Assembly (NCBI RefSeq): GCF_002993365.1
Contig: NZ_PVNP01000186.1
Location: 1 to 42,278 of the forward strand
Length of the DNA stretch: 42,278 nucleotides
Source of the DNA: Marisediminitalea alba
Lineage (GTDB): Bacteria > Pseudomonadota > Gammaproteobacteria > Enterobacterales > Alteromonadaceae
Direction: 5' to 3'
A program made the position numbers and the translations under genes. Position 1 is the stretch's first letter. Each line of letters opens with the position of its first letter. The notes beneath the pieces were generated by a model. It did no database searches. It saw only the letters and a program-made list of their open reading frames with translations, and was not told where the DNA came from. This document shows, in pieces, positions 7,599 through 18,440 of the stretch.

Positions 7599-8654
7599 TT
7601 TTTGCTCGGCAGGAGCCGGGCTTCCTTCTTGTTTGGGCTGAGTGTTATTCAGCTCGTCAAGTTTCATTCTGGTAAACTCTAACTGTTCTTTTAACAGATT
7701 TTTGTCTTCACCATTGGCATCCTTTAATGCTGCTTGCAGTGCAGCCAGTTGTTCTTCCAGAGCAACTCTATCCTGATGAACGGCTTCTGCTTCTTCTGCT
7801 TTATCAAAAATAACCGCTTCAGGGCGATTGTCTTCATGATTGGCGAACTTTGTTTTACGCGGTGCAGCGGGGATCATCACGCTACCCGGTTCCTGTGGTC
7901 GGGTATTGGTGAAGGCCGGGGAGACTATTTCGATACCAGCCTGATGTAAACTGTCTAATACTGCTTTATGCAATTTTGAACGCGCGCTGAGCATGCTTTT
8001 TACATCTGTTAGCAACCCGGCGATGCGATACGACACGGAATAGTCGCCCAATCCGATGACCTGGACAAAACTGTCTTCCAAACCGCAGTTACTGGCTGCT
8101 GATAACAAGTGTTTTTCTATTTTAGAATGGTGAATCTCATAGCCCAGACTTAGTTCAACAGAGATAATCGCGCCTGACGAGCGAACGACAGTTAGCGGAC
8201 TATTAACCAGTACAGAATTAGCAAAGGAAATGAGTTCTCGGGTTTCCGTTTGAATTTCGGTGTCCAGCAAGCCCATTTCGGCAACCCGGCCAGAGAATCC
8301 ATTGACCCTGACAAAGTCACCAATTCTAAAGGGTTTATTGAAACGTAACACCAGTCCCGCCATGACGTTGGTCATAATAGAAGTGGAAGAGAATGCCACC
8401 ATACCTGAGAGTAATATACCGATCAGGGCGAGGATTTGATTCTGAATGGCTTCACTGACTGGTAATGTTAGTACGATTGCTATAATGCCAACAATGTTGG
8501 CTACCAGCATGGTGAGTTGGCGGGGGAGCTTTTTTTCACCGCTCAGATGTGAATGGCGCTTTAATAACAGCCAGTTTAGTAAAGATAGAAAAAGCGTTAC
8601 TAAAACCAGGCTGACCAACAGAGGCCAGAACAGGGTGAATAAATTGGGCTGCAA
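7584..8654 (-). CDS. MscS-family mechanosensitive channel
   Basis: A 356-aa inner-membrane protein. An N-terminal helix (residues 7-31) precedes two further helices (about 47-67 and 70-105). The last is the pore-lining TM3 region with small residues (GILLSGMVAFSSTSIMTNVMAGLVLRF). The MscS beta domain follows (KPFRIGDFVRVNGFSGRVAEMGLLDTEI, PNS-like FANSVLVNSPL). The C-terminal 90 residues form a charged, probably coiled-coil tail (EEAEAVHQDRVALEEQLAAL) not found in the short E. coli MscS. It would open under membrane tension to release solutes on osmotic downshift. It stands alone and its end overlaps the hydrolase pseudogene. Confidence 0.88.
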   Translation of the reverse strand: MQPNLFTLFWPLLVSLVLVTLFLSLLNWLLLKRHSHLSGEKKLPRQLTMLVANIVGIIAIVLTLPVSEAIQNQILALIGILLSGMVAFSSTSIMTNVMAGLVLRFNKPFRIGDFVRVNGFSGRVAEMGLLDTEIQTETRELISFANSVLVNSPLTVVRSSGAIISVELSLGYEIHHSKIEKHLLSAASNCGLEDSFVQVIGLGDYSVSYRIAGLLTDVKSMLSARSKLHKAVLDSLHQAGIEIVSPAFTNTRPQEPGSVMIPAAPRKTKFANHEDNRPEAVIFDKAEEAEAVHQDRVALEEQLAALQAALKDANGEDKNLLKEQLEFTRMKLDELNNTQPKQEGSPAPAEQKLASK

Positions 8655-8717
8655 ACAAATGTCTCTTTTACGGTGGGTGTTTGCACCACATTAGCGGTTT
8701 ATAATCTGCTGTGCAAC

Positions 8718-9128
8718 TCAGCGGACGCTGGGAACAGCACTGATGATGACTACCCGGTTTCGGCCATCATGTTTGGCCTTATAAAGGGCGTCATCAGCTT
8801 CTTTGAGAATCATTGCCGGGTCAGTGTCTGGTGTTGGAATAACGCAATAAGCACCAATGCTGATGGTGTAGCGTATTTGTTAGTCACGGTATTTCACCAC
8901 CTCGGCCTCAGCACTGGTAAGAATAGACTCGGCAAGGCTGGCTATATGGCCTGCGGTTTCATTGCAAACCAACAAACAAAATTCTTCACCGCCTACCCGG
9001 GCTGGCAGGTCGCTGGCGCGTCCACTGACTCGCTGGATCAGTGCAGAAAGTGACCGGATCACACGATCGCCTGCCTGATGCCCCAGGCTATCATTGACTT
9101 TTTTGAAGTGATCAATATCCATCATTAG
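8718..9128 (-). pseudogene. Remnant of a GGDEF (diguanylate cyclase) gene
   Basis: A C-terminal GGDEF domain without its N-terminal part. The frame holds MMDIDHFKKVNDSLGHQAGDRVI and the active-site loop RVGGEEF, then is cut by TAA at 8880-8882. It continues in the same frame (YTISIGAYCV, ADDALYKAKHDGRNRVV) to a TGA at 8718. Upstream, a TGA at 9129-9131 and other stops remove the usual DPLTGLxNRR start of the domain and any sensor region. With no start, an internal stop and no upstream domain, it is a decaying gene. Confidence 0.85.
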
Positions 9129-9243
9129 TCAGCCAATTAGTGAATGACTACGTAAATGCCATGTAAGAAAGAGAGCGGTTAACCACCATACCTTAACTAT
9201 AGCAATCGCTCACAGTTTTGCCTGAACGGGGCAAAATTCAGCC

Positions 9244-9270
9244 AATAAAAAAGCCAGCATAGCTGGCTTT
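9244..9270 (-). terminator. Terminator of lolB-ispE-tRNA-prs
   Basis: A 9-bp perfect stem AAAGCCAGC/GCTGGCTTT with an ATA/TAT loop, followed on the minus strand by TTTTTATT. It lies about 20 nt after the prs stop. Confidence 0.88.
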
Positions 9271-9290
9271 CAGAGGATAAATGGTGATGC

Positions 9291-10238
9291 TTAGTATTCG
9301 AACATTGCCGAGATCGACTCTTCATTGCTGATCCGACGAATGGTTTCAGCAAGCATCTCAGAAAGGGTAAGTTGTTTTACCTTACCAATTGAAGCCATGT
9401 CAGCACTCAGTGGAATACTGTCAGTGACAATAATCTCATCAATTACAGACTCTTTAAGATTATTGGCCGCATTACCAGAGAAAATAGCATGGGTGGCATA
9501 AGCATACACTTTACGGGCACCGTGGGCTTTCAGCGCTTCCGCCGCTTTGGCCAGGGTACCGCCGGTGTCAATCATGTCATCAACGATAATACAGTCGCGG
9601 TCTTTTACATCACCGATAATGTTCATTACCTGGGCAACGTTGGCTTTCGGACGACGTTTGTCGATGATAGCCAGATCGGTATCGTTAAGTAATTTTGCCG
9701 TAGCGCGCGCCCTTACTACACCACCAATGTCTGGCGACACTACAATAGGCTCTACGAAGTCGCGCTGAAACATATCGTTCAGCAGGATTGGCGTACCAAA
9801 TGCGTTGTCTACCGGGACATCGAAGAATCCCTGGATTTGCTCGGCGTGCAGGTCGATGGTCAGTACCCGGTCAACGCCCACGTTTGACAGAAAATCTGCA
9901 ACCACTTTAGCCGTAATCGGTACACGAGCTGAACGCACACGGCGATCCTGACGGGCATAACCAAAGTACGGGATAACCGCAGTGATGCGGCCGGCGGATG
10001 CGCGACGCAGGGCGTCAATCATCACGATCAGTTCCATCAGGTTATCATTAGTGGGTGCACAGGTAGACTGGACAATAAAAACGTCCGAGCCACGGACGTT
10101 TTCATGAATTTCTACTGCGATCTCGCCGTCGCTAAAACGGCCGACGGTGGCATTTCCAAGCTTGGTGTAGAGGCGATTGGCAACTTTCTGGGCTAGTTCA
10201 GGAACAGCGTTACCTGCAAAGAGCTTCATGTCTGGCAC
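9291..10238 (-). CDS. prs: Ribose-phosphate pyrophosphokinase (PRPP synthase)
   Basis: 315 aa, the E. coli length. It makes PRPP from ribose 5-phosphate and ATP for purine, pyrimidine, NAD, His and Trp synthesis. Visible blocks: [42 protein letters not shown] (split here only by function, with ATP-binding residues), [11 protein letters not shown], and the PRPP loop DDMIDTGGT. The start is taken as GTG 10236-10238 (VPDMKLF) because GAGGAA lies 6-7 nt upstream; the ATG at 10229 would be too far from it, and E. coli Prs also begins with the extra PD residues. The gene follows ispE with a tRNA-Gln gene between them. Confidence 0.96.
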   Translation of the reverse strand: MPDMKLFAGNAVPELAQKVANRLYTKLGNATVGRFSDGEIAVEIHENVRGSDVFIVQSTCAPTNDNLMELIVMIDALRRASAGRITAVIPYFGYARQDRRVRSARVPITAKVVADFLSNVGVDRVLTIDLHAEQIQGFFDVPVDNAFGTPILLNDMFQRDFVEPIVVSPDIGGVVRARATAKLLNDTDLAIIDKRRPKANVAQVMNIIGDVKDRDCIIVDDMIDTGGTLAKAAEALKAHGARKVYAYATHAIFSGNAANNLKESVIDEIIVTDSIPLSADMASIGKVKQLTLSEMLAETIRRISNEESISAMFEY

Positions 10239-10270
10239 AAGTGTTTCCTCAGTGCATTTTAAGTAGGAGG

Positions 10271-10346
10271 TGGCTGGGGTAGCAGGACTCGAACCTACGG
10301 ATGGCGGGATCAAAACCCGCTGCCTTACCAACTTGGCTATACCCCA
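10271..10346 (-). tRNA. tRNA-Gln (TTG), copy 3, between ispE and prs
   Basis: Identical over 76 nt to the two operon copies at 2751-2946. It begins 20 nt after the ispE stop and ends 32 nt before the prs start. It is thus probably cut out of the lolB-ispE-prs transcript, unless it has its own promoter, which I do not see. Confidence 0.98.
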
Positions 10347-10366
10347 TCAATGTAAGTCGTTCTGGC

Positions 10367-11224
10367 TCAGGACATCTCTTGTAATTTTAATTGTAACGGT
10401 GAGGTATTTACGCCTTTGGCAACAAATCCGTGCCAGTTTTCAGGAAGCGCTTGCTGCACTGCCTTTGCCTGATCCGGGTCACTAAATGTAGCAAATACGC
10501 ACGCGCCTGTGCCTGTCATCCTCGACGGTGCGTAGTGTAACAACCACTGTAATAATTTTGCAACTTCCGGTTGGCTTTTACAGACAATTTTCTGACAATC
10601 ATTTTGCGTTGCATCAAAAGTATAATGTTGCCAGTCAATGGGGGTTGTATTACGTGGTAAGTCAGGGTGTGAAAACACCTCTGCAGTACTGATGTTTACC
10701 CCGGGGAACACCACCAGATACCAGCTTTCATCGAGGCTGACAGGGTGGATCTGCTCGCCGACACCTTCAGCAAAGGCGGTTTTGCCGTGTACAAAAATCG
10801 GTACATCTGCGCCCAGTTCTAACCCGAGTTGCGCCAGCGTCTCGGTGGACAGACCACACTGCCAGTAATAATTTAACGCCACTAATGTGGTGGCCGCATT
10901 CGACGAACCGCCGCCAATCCCACCGCCCATAGGTAACTGTTTTTCAATATAAATGTCGCAGCCTTGCGGGGTGTTTACGTGGCTTTGCAATAACCTGGCA
11001 GCCCGGTAGATCAAATTATCTTCGGTATTAACTCCGGAAATGGCGGTAGCCAGGCGGATGTCACCACTATCATTGGGAATAAAAGCCAGAGAGTCACCTA
11101 CATCGAGCATTTGAAACAACGACTGCAACAGGTGATAGCCTTTATCATTGCGCCCAGTGATGTGCAAAAACAGGTTTAGTTTGGCCGGGCTCGGCCACCA
11201 GTCGAGACTTACTTGAGTGTCCAT
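10367..11224 (-). CDS. ispE: 4-diphosphocytidyl-2-C-methyl-D-erythritol kinase
   Basis: A 285-aa GHMP kinase of the MEP isoprenoid pathway that phosphorylates CDP-methylerythritol at the 2-hydroxyl. The N-terminal [16 protein letters not shown] carries the conserved Lys, and [18 protein letters not shown] is the ATP-binding loop. [10 protein letters not shown] near residue 255 is the third GHMP motif. The start at ATG 11224 ([15 protein letters not shown]) is preferred over a GTG at 11248 since it agrees better with family N-termini; it overlaps the end of lolB by 16 nt, implying coupled translation. Confidence 0.95.
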   Translation of the reverse strand: MDTQVSLDWWPSPAKLNLFLHITGRNDKGYHLLQSLFQMLDVGDSLAFIPNDSGDIRLATAISGVNTEDNLIYRAARLLQSHVNTPQGCDIYIEKQLPMGGGIGGGSSNAATTLVALNYYWQCGLSTETLAQLGLELGADVPIFVHGKTAFAEGVGEQIHPVSLDESWYLVVFPGVNISTAEVFSHPDLPRNTTPIDWQHYTFDATQNDCQKIVCKSQPEVAKLLQWLLHYAPSRMTGTGACVFATFSDPDQAKAVQQALPENWHGFVAKGVNTSPLQLKLQEMS

Positions 11225-11811
11225 TGCGATATTCTTATCTTTATCCACTGCTCAGGCTGAGCTGTGTTAGTCAGTTTGATATTGTGCGGCAGGAAAACAT
11301 CGTCTACCTGCCCGTACTGAGCGTAATCCACCTGCCAGCCAGCACACTGTCGACAGCCTGGCATGAGCTGTTTGAGCAAACCGTTATCGTTCAGGGTGTA
11401 GTCGTCACCGGCTCGGGGCACGCCCTTCACCCAACTCAGCAGCTGATCAAGCGGTATGTCCCAGCCGGTAGTCTGATAGAGCAGGGCCGTGGCCGATGGG
11501 TCGGTATACACTTCGTCGTCTGCTTCCAGGCGTGCGCCGTCTACTGTTTGTTCCATATCCACCAGGGTAACGCCAAGAAAGTTACTTAGCCTGAAGGTAA
11601 ACAGCGGATCGCTGACCTGCCAGCGAAGATTGGCACTCACGGATTTTTCCGGCTCTCTGAGCGCCAGTTTACCGTTAATATTCCACTTTTTAATGGCGTC
11701 GAGTTTTATCAGCTGAGCCGGTAAATTTATCTGGCCTTGTGGCGCCTGAGGTCGTGTGGCACAGGCACTGAGGAAGAGGACGAACAGAACAATGAATACC
11801 TGACGAAACAC
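11209..11811 (-). CDS. lolB: Outer-membrane lipoprotein receptor LolB
   Basis: A 200-aa lipoprotein that takes lipoproteins from LolA and inserts them in the outer membrane. The signal peptide [12 protein letters not shown] has a lipobox with Cys17. The mature part has the LolB pattern ([53 protein letters not shown]), including an exposed hydrophobic loop around LGVTL. Divergent from hemA and first gene of the lolB-ispE-prs unit, as in E. coli. The 113 bp to hemA must hold both promoters, though I could not pick convincing boxes. Confidence 0.94.
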   Translation of the reverse strand: MFRQVFIVLFVLFLSACATRPQAPQGQINLPAQLIKLDAIKKWNINGKLALREPEKSVSANLRWQVSDPLFTFRLSNFLGVTLVDMEQTVDGARLEADDEVYTDPSATALLYQTTGWDIPLDQLLSWVKGVPRAGDDYTLNDNGLLKQLMPGCRQCAGWQVDYAQYGQVDDVFLPHNIKLTNTAQPEQWIKIRISQWTLK

Positions 11812-11924
11812 GGGCTAACCTATAAAATCTATTAAGGCGATAGTTGAACATAGAACTATCGACACTTTCAATCATTTTGGCTTTTTCGTACAATGCCGCT
11901 CCATTGTAGCCGTAAACGAACCCC

Positions 11925-13190
11925 ATGACCCTGATTGCCCTCGGAATTAACCACAAAACTGCTCCGGTAGAGTTGCGCGAAAAAGTTGCGTTTACGCCGG
12001 ATTCGCTGGTTGAGGCGTTGTCGTCATTAAAGCACCTGAACGGCGTGGATGAGTCGGTAATTGTTTCTACCTGTAATCGTACTGAAGTCTACGTATCCAG
12101 TGAGACCAGCTGTGCAGATCAACTGATTGAATGGCTGGCTGAGTTCCATAATGTCGATGCCAGGCAGCTAAGTGCCAACGCGTACATTTACGAGCAGGCC
12201 GCAGCCATTGAACATGTGATGAAAGTGGCCAGCGGCCTGGATTCACTGGTGCTCGGCGAACCGCAAATTCTGGGGCAAATCAAACAGGCTTATAATAATG
12301 CCAAGCATTCCGGCATGGTAAACACCCAGTTTGATAAGCTGTTTCAGCATACCTTTGCTGTGGCCAAGCGGGTAAGAACCGATACTGAGATTGGTGCCAA
12401 TGCGGTGTCGGTAGCTTTTGCTGCCGTGCAACTGGCAAAGCACATATTTGCCCGTTTACCTGAGCGCTCGGTATTACTGGTGGGGGCCGGAGAAACCATC
12501 GAACTGGTAGCTCAGCATCTTAAGGAACAAGGGGTACAAAAACTCGCCGTAGCAAACCGTACCCGTGCTCGCGCAGAAACACTTGCGGCCAGCTTGGGAG
12601 CTGATGTGATGACCCTTAGCCAGTTGCCACAAACCCTGCACCGATTTGATATTGTTATCAGTTCTACTGCCAGTCAGCTCCCTCTTATCGGTAAAGGCAT
12701 GGTGGAAGACGCGCTTAAACAAAGGCGCAACCTGCCCATGTTTATGGTCGACCTTGCTGTACCTAGGGATATCGAAGCCCAGGTCAACGAATTGGGCGAC
12801 GCCTACTTATATACGGTGGATGATTTGCAGCACATAGTGCAACAAAACATGGCATCCCGTGAGCAGGCTGCCGAAGAAGCTGTTAAAATCATCCAGCAGC
12901 AGGTTATGAGCTATCTGCAATGGCAGCAGTCGCGTCAGACCGTAGATTTGGTAAAGCAGTACCGCGATCGTGGCAACCTGCAGCGTCAGGAACTGGTCGA
13001 TAAAGCCCTTAAGCAGTTGCAGGAAGGCAAAGCGGCCGAAGCCGTGGTGGAAGAGCTGGCCTACAAATTAACCAATAATTTATTACATGCGCCCACTCGC
13101 GCGTTGCGTGATGCATCAACACAGGTTGATCAACGCACCACTAAGTGGTTGAGCCGCGTGTTTGAACTGGACAGTGACGAGTCCAGGTAA
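11925..13190 (+). CDS. hemA: Glutamyl-tRNA reductase
   Basis: A 421-aa enzyme that reduces Glu-tRNA(Glu) to glutamate 1-semialdehyde with NADPH, the first committed step of haem synthesis. The catalytic Cys50 lies in STCNRTEVY. GLDSLVLGEPQILGQIK and the NADPH fold (VLLVGAGETIELVAQHL, about 183-200) follow, then the C-terminal dimerisation helices. The N-terminus MTLIALGINHKTAPVELREK is standard. It heads the operon hemA-prfA-prmC, 24 nt before prfA. The N-terminal region of HemA is the usual site of haem-triggered proteolysis. Confidence 0.97.
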   Translation: MTLIALGINHKTAPVELREKVAFTPDSLVEALSSLKHLNGVDESVIVSTCNRTEVYVSSETSCADQLIEWLAEFHNVDARQLSANAYIYEQAAAIEHVMKVASGLDSLVLGEPQILGQIKQAYNNAKHSGMVNTQFDKLFQHTFAVAKRVRTDTEIGANAVSVAFAAVQLAKHIFARLPERSVLLVGAGETIELVAQHLKEQGVQKLAVANRTRARAETLAASLGADVMTLSQLPQTLHRFDIVISSTASQLPLIGKGMVEDALKQRRNLPMFMVDLAVPRDIEAQVNELGDAYLYTVDDLQHIVQQNMASREQAAEEAVKIIQQQVMSYLQWQQSRQTVDLVKQYRDRGNLQRQELVDKALKQLQEGKAAEAVVEELAYKLTNNLLHAPTRALRDASTQVDQRTTKWLSRVFELDSDESR

Positions 13191-13214
13191 TCTGTATTTT
13201 ATTTCAGGAAAAGT

Positions 13215-14300
13215 ATGAAAGAATCCGTTGTCATTAAGTTGGAAAATCTGGTTGAACGTTTTGCCGAGGTGCAGGCGCTGTTGAGCGATCCCGGCGTCAT
13301 CGGCGATCAGGACAAATTCCGCGCTTTGTCGAAAGAATTTAGCCAGTTAGAAGACGTGGTAGCGGGTTTCAACGCTTATAAACAGGCAGAAGAGGATTTA
13401 GCCTCCGCCGAAGAAATGATGGCTGAAGACGACGCAGAAATGCGCGAAATGGCGCAGGAAGAGATGAAAACAGCCAAGCAGGAAATCGAACGCCTTGAGG
13501 CGGAGCTGCAAATCCTGCTGTTACCGCGCGATCCTAACGACGATCGCAATTGCTTTCTGGAAATCCGCGCCGGAGCGGGTGGTGATGAAGCGGCCATTTT
13601 TGCCGGCGACCTATTCCGTATGTACAGTCGCTATGCAGAAGCCAAAGGCTGGCGCCTTGAGATGATCAGTGCTAACGAAGGTGAGCATGGTGGTTTTAAA
13701 GAAGTGATTGCCAACGTAACCGGCGATGGCGCATACGGCGTGATGAAGTTTGAGTCTGGCGGCCACCGTGTTCAGCGTGTGCCGGAAACCGAATCTCAGG
13801 GCAGGGTGCATACCTCAGCCTGTACTGTCGCGGTATTACCTGAAATCCCTGAATCTGAAGCCATCGAAATTAACCCGGCAGACCTGCGTATTGATACCTT
13901 CCGCGCCTCAGGTGCTGGTGGTCAGCACGTTAACAAAACCGACTCTGCCATTCGAATCACTCACTTGCCTTCAGGCGTAGTGGTAGAGTGCCAGGATGAG
14001 CGCTCGCAGCATAAAAACCGCGCCAAGGCGATGTCGGTATTGTCGGCCCGCTTAAACCAGATTGAAGAAGATAAACGAGCGGCAGAAGAAGCCTCTACCC
14101 GCCGTAATCTGGTAGGTAGTGGCGACCGCTCAGAGCGGATCCGCACTTATAACTTTCCTCAGGGCAGGGTAACAGATCACCGGATTAACCTTACGCTTTA
14201 TCGTCTTGATGAAGTGATTGAAGGCAATCTTGGCCTGCTGCTAGAACCTATTCGTCAGGAACATCAGGCTGATCTGCTGGCCTCGCTGGCCGACGATTAA
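13215..14300 (+). CDS. prfA: Peptide chain release factor 1
   Basis: 361 aa, as in E. coli. RF1 reads UAA and UAG stop codons and triggers peptide release. GAGGQHVNK contains the GGQ motif at residues 235-237, whose Gln is methylated by the neighbouring PrmC. The tripeptide anticodon region lies near [10 protein letters not shown]. The long N-terminal coiled helix is rich in Glu ([20 protein letters not shown]). The start has AGGAAAAG upstream. It reads both TAG and TAA, the two stop codons present in the nearby hydrolase pseudogene. Confidence 0.97.
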   Translation: MKESVVIKLENLVERFAEVQALLSDPGVIGDQDKFRALSKEFSQLEDVVAGFNAYKQAEEDLASAEEMMAEDDAEMREMAQEEMKTAKQEIERLEAELQILLLPRDPNDDRNCFLEIRAGAGGDEAAIFAGDLFRMYSRYAEAKGWRLEMISANEGEHGGFKEVIANVTGDGAYGVMKFESGGHRVQRVPETESQGRVHTSACTVAVLPEIPESEAIEINPADLRIDTFRASGAGGQHVNKTDSAIRITHLPSGVVVECQDERSQHKNRAKAMSVLSARLNQIEEDKRAAEEASTRRNLVGSGDRSERIRTYNFPQGRVTDHRINLTLYRLDEVIEGNLGLLLEPIRQEHQADLLASLADD

Positions 14301-14303
14301 CCC

Positions 14304-15167
14304 GTGGATTGTGAGGATAGCGATGCTGTAACAATTGCTCAGGCGCTGGCCTGGGCATCGGCAGAGCTGCAAGATGGTGAGTCACCTGCGGTAGATAGCC
14401 GGGTTTTGCTTTGTGCTGTGCTCGATTGTGAGCGTACTTACCTGTTCACCTGGCCTGATAAAGCCCTGTCAGAGGCACAATATACACGTTTCAAAAACCT
14501 TATTGCTAAGCGCCGTGAAGGATATCCTGTGGCTTACCTTACCGGCACCCGGGATTTCTGGTCTCTGACCCTCAATGTTAATGAAAGTACGCTGATCCCG
14601 CGCCCTGAAACTGAACTGTTGGTTGAAACCGCACTGGCGCTTGAGCTGCCCGAATCTGCCTGCGTGTGCGATCTTGGCACCGGTACCGGTGCGATCGCGC
14701 TGGCACTAAAAACGGAGCAACCTGCCTGGCAGGTTACCGGGGTAGACCGCATCGCCGAAGCTCTCGAGCTGGCGGCGGCTAATGCACAGCTTAACGGACA
14801 ACTTGAGGTGAACTGGCTGCTCAGTCACTGGTTTGCCGAGCTTCCGACAGACAGTCGGTTTGACCTGATTGTTACCAATCCTCCGTATGTAGAGTCGGAC
14901 AGTGAGTACCTGCAACAGGGTGATGTGCGTTTTGAGCCGGTTTCCGCTCTTACCGCCGGTGCGGACGGCCTGGAAGATATCCGCGAGATTATTCAGTCTG
15001 CCCCCGATTTTTTAAGCCCGGATAGTTGGTTGTTAATAGAACACGGGTATACTCAGCATGAATCGATAAAAACGCTCTTTGCAGAGAGAGGATTTAGCGC
15101 TTGCCGGGGCATCAACGATCTTAACGGGTTGCCAAGAATTACCCTGGCTCAGTGGCATAAATCCTAG
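14304..15167 (+). CDS. prmC: Release factor glutamine methyltransferase
   Basis: 287 aa. It methylates the Gln of the GGQ motif in RF1 and RF2 using SAM. The N-terminal helical domain is followed by the Rossmann fold with CDLGTGTGAIALAL (SAM loop) and the substrate Gln-binding motif TNPPYVE. FEPVSALTAGADGLEDIREI is the usual C-terminal block. It starts at GTG 14304, only 3 nt after the prfA stop, so it is translationally coupled to its own substrate's gene. No strong independent ribosome site is visible. Confidence 0.96.
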   Translation: MDCEDSDAVTIAQALAWASAELQDGESPAVDSRVLLCAVLDCERTYLFTWPDKALSEAQYTRFKNLIAKRREGYPVAYLTGTRDFWSLTLNVNESTLIPRPETELLVETALALELPESACVCDLGTGTGAIALALKTEQPAWQVTGVDRIAEALELAAANAQLNGQLEVNWLLSHWFAELPTDSRFDLIVTNPPYVESDSEYLQQGDVRFEPVSALTAGADGLEDIREIIQSAPDFLSPDSWLLIEHGYTQHESIKTLFAERGFSACRGINDLNGLPRITLAQWHKS

Positions 15168-15220
15168 CTTGTACATAAGCTTAAGGGAAACGTAATTCTC
15201 ACACAGGATGGAAATGCAGA

Positions 15221-16762
15221 ATGAACGATGACGAGTTTTTATTTGTCGCCGATGATGACGAACCTGAGTCGAACGAAATAGGCTATTGGAAAGTTCTGAT
15301 TGTTGATGATGAACCTGAAGTTCATGCCATCACTAAGCTGGCACTTAATGACTTTACGCTAAACGGCCGCGCACTGACCTTTATGAGTGCCTTTGATGGC
15401 GAAGAAGCCAAGCGTGTTTTGCGTGAGCACAGCGATATTGCGGTGGTGCTGCTCGATGTGGTGATGGAGTCTGACGACGCAGGTCTGAAAGTTGCTGATT
15501 ATATTCGCAATGATCTGGAAAACCATTTTACCCGAATCATTTTGCGTACCGGCCAGCCAGGCCAGGCACCGGAAAAAGATGTCATTATTAATTACGACAT
15601 CAACGATTATAAGTCAAAAACAGAACTCACTGCGCAGAAGCTGTTTACCGTGATCATTGCCGCGCTGCGTTCTTACCGCGACATTATTGTGATTGAAGAG
15701 GCCCGTGCCGGCCTCGAGAAAATTATTGACGCCTCAGCCGATTTATTCTCGTCACGTTCTTTGGAAGGTTTTATGCGCGGCCTTATCCAGCAATTAGCCT
15801 CCATCCTGGGTGGGGCAAAAAACGCTGCTTACATTACCTCTGCCGTGGCATTGCCTAAACCGGTCAGTCAGGCCGGCGAAATGTATATTTTTGCCGGTAA
15901 CGGCGAATACGCAGGTAAAGAGGGTTATCGCCTGAAAGATTCCCTTAACGAATTTGAATACCGGCTGTGTCAGGATGCACTTCGGGAGCAACAGGTGGTT
16001 TATGCCGAGGAACTTTTGGTAGCTTACTGTCGCAGTGAAAAAAATCACGGCTCATTGCTGTTTTTAACCGGCTTACCCCGCCCGGTGAACGATATTGATA
16101 AGCGCCTGGTGCAAAAATTTACCGAGAATGTGCAACTGGCGTTTGATAATCTGCTCGACAGCGCCGAGATGAATGAAACCCACCACGAGATCGTTCAGCG
16201 CTTAGGCGATGCCATGGATAGCCGAGAAACTGATGAGTACCATGCCCAGCGCTTAAATCACATGAGCGAGCTGTTTGCCCGCCTGGCAGGTATGCCCGAA
16301 GCGGAAATTCAGCAATATCTCACCGCCTTGCCGCTGCATAACGTAGGAAATTCTTTCGTACCGTATTCGTTGTTGAATAAAGACGCACCGCTAACGGATG
16401 AAGAGTTTCACCAAATCCAGAAACATGCTGAATTTGGCTACCGGATTTTTAAAGATTCCAAACGGCCGGTGATCAGACTGGCTGCACAACTGGCCCGTCA
16501 TCACCACGAACGCTGGGATGGCAAGGGCTACCCTGACGGACTCGCAGGTAATGACATCAGTTTGCAAAGTCGCATGTTGGCTATTCTCGACGCCTATGAT
16601 GCGTTGCGTAATAAACGCAGTTATAAGCCAGCGTGGTCGCTGGAGGAAACAGTGGAAACCCTTAAAAACGCTGCGGGCAAACAATTTGACCCGGCGTTAA
16701 TCGATCTGTTCTTAAAGCATGTCGACAGGTTTGAGGGGATTCAGAATCAATACGCCGGTTAA
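15221..16762 (+). CDS. Response regulator: REC, DUF3369 and HD-GYP-like domain
   Basis: 513 aa. The receiver domain (about 24-150) has VDDEP and phospho-acceptor D79 in VVLLDVVMES. The middle part (about 160-320, LEKIIDASADLFSSRSLEGFM) matches DUF3369. The C-terminal part (about 335-510) is HD-GYP-like, with HHERWDGKGYPDGL (427-440) and DAYDAL. Where active members have HD plus GK, this protein reads H373-N374 and G376-N377, so a metal-binding Asp is replaced by Asn. HD-GYP domains hydrolyse cyclic-di-GMP; this one may be weak or a pure sensor. It stands between prmC and sirB2, where E. coli has nothing. No partner histidine kinase is encoded nearby. Confidence 0.85.
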   Translation: MNDDEFLFVADDDEPESNEIGYWKVLIVDDEPEVHAITKLALNDFTLNGRALTFMSAFDGEEAKRVLREHSDIAVVLLDVVMESDDAGLKVADYIRNDLENHFTRIILRTGQPGQAPEKDVIINYDINDYKSKTELTAQKLFTVIIAALRSYRDIIVIEEARAGLEKIIDASADLFSSRSLEGFMRGLIQQLASILGGAKNAAYITSAVALPKPVSQAGEMYIFAGNGEYAGKEGYRLKDSLNEFEYRLCQDALREQQVVYAEELLVAYCRSEKNHGSLLFLTGLPRPVNDIDKRLVQKFTENVQLAFDNLLDSAEMNETHHEIVQRLGDAMDSRETDEYHAQRLNHMSELFARLAGMPEAEIQQYLTALPLHNVGNSFVPYSLLNKDAPLTDEEFHQIQKHAEFGYRIFKDSKRPVIRLAAQLARHHHERWDGKGYPDGLAGNDISLQSRMLAILDAYDALRNKRSYKPAWSLEETVETLKNAAGKQFDPALIDLFLKHVDRFEGIQNQYAG

Positions 16763-16810
16763 TTGCTATTTGCCGGTAATAACAACAATAAATCAAGGAG
16801 TGCTAGTTAT

Positions 16811-18050
<1,240 letters not shown>

Positions 18051-18068
18051 GCAATGAATGAAGACCTG

Positions 18069-18101
18069 AAATGCCGCGCAGAGAAACTCTGCGCGGCATT
18101 T
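18069..18101. terminator. Perfect 15-bp hairpin after kdsA
   Basis: The arms 18069-18083 and 18087-18101 pair perfectly around an AAA loop (core ATGCCGCGCAGAG). There is no T-run on either side beyond three bases. It sits between the convergent kdsA and the small exported-protein gene, so it probably ends or protects both transcripts. Confidence 0.65.
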
Positions 18102-18122
18102 GCCAGGTGTGAAGGCCAGGAG

Positions 18123-18401
18123 TTACTCAGTGCGAGTATTTGCTTCCTGGTTGGGCAGCAGATTGCTTTCGCGAGCGATAAGCAGAGCGCCGTTAGTTTT
18201 TGAGTGTTGTTGAAGGGTTTTGTTAACCTGATTAATAATGCTCGATTCTATGTTGAGCACGGGTTGATCAATACTGATCTCAACCGACACCATGGCAGTG
18301 TTAACAGGCTGTAATTGAGTTGCCTGAAGTTCGTTTGCTAAAGTGGTAACTGACCAGCCCATAGTGGCCAGCATAAAGACTGCTGTAAGTTGTTTTTTCA
18401 T
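18123..18401 (-). CDS. Small exported protein of unknown function
   Basis: A 92-aa protein with a signal peptide (MKKQLTAVFMLATMGWSVTTLANE, cleavage expected after TLA). The mature part of about 70 residues has a segment with alternating hydrophobic residues (AMVSVEISIDQPVLNIESSIINQVNKTL) and no cysteine. I do not recognise the family. The start at ATG 18401 fits AGGTG upstream; a GTG two codons earlier is possible. Its upstream region is AT-rich with a dyad. It could be a periplasmic protein; the role is unknown. Confidence 0.65.
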   Translation of the reverse strand: MKKQLTAVFMLATMGWSVTTLANELQATQLQPVNTAMVSVEISIDQPVLNIESSIINQVNKTLQQHSKTNGALLIARESNLLPNQEANTRTE

Positions 18402-18440
18402 ATTCACACCTAAATAAATTAATAAAGTTGGTTGTAGTAA

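Noticed and set aside
11812..11924. hemA promoter TTTCAA-17-TACAAT
   Set aside because: The -35 matches at only three positions; too weak to list.
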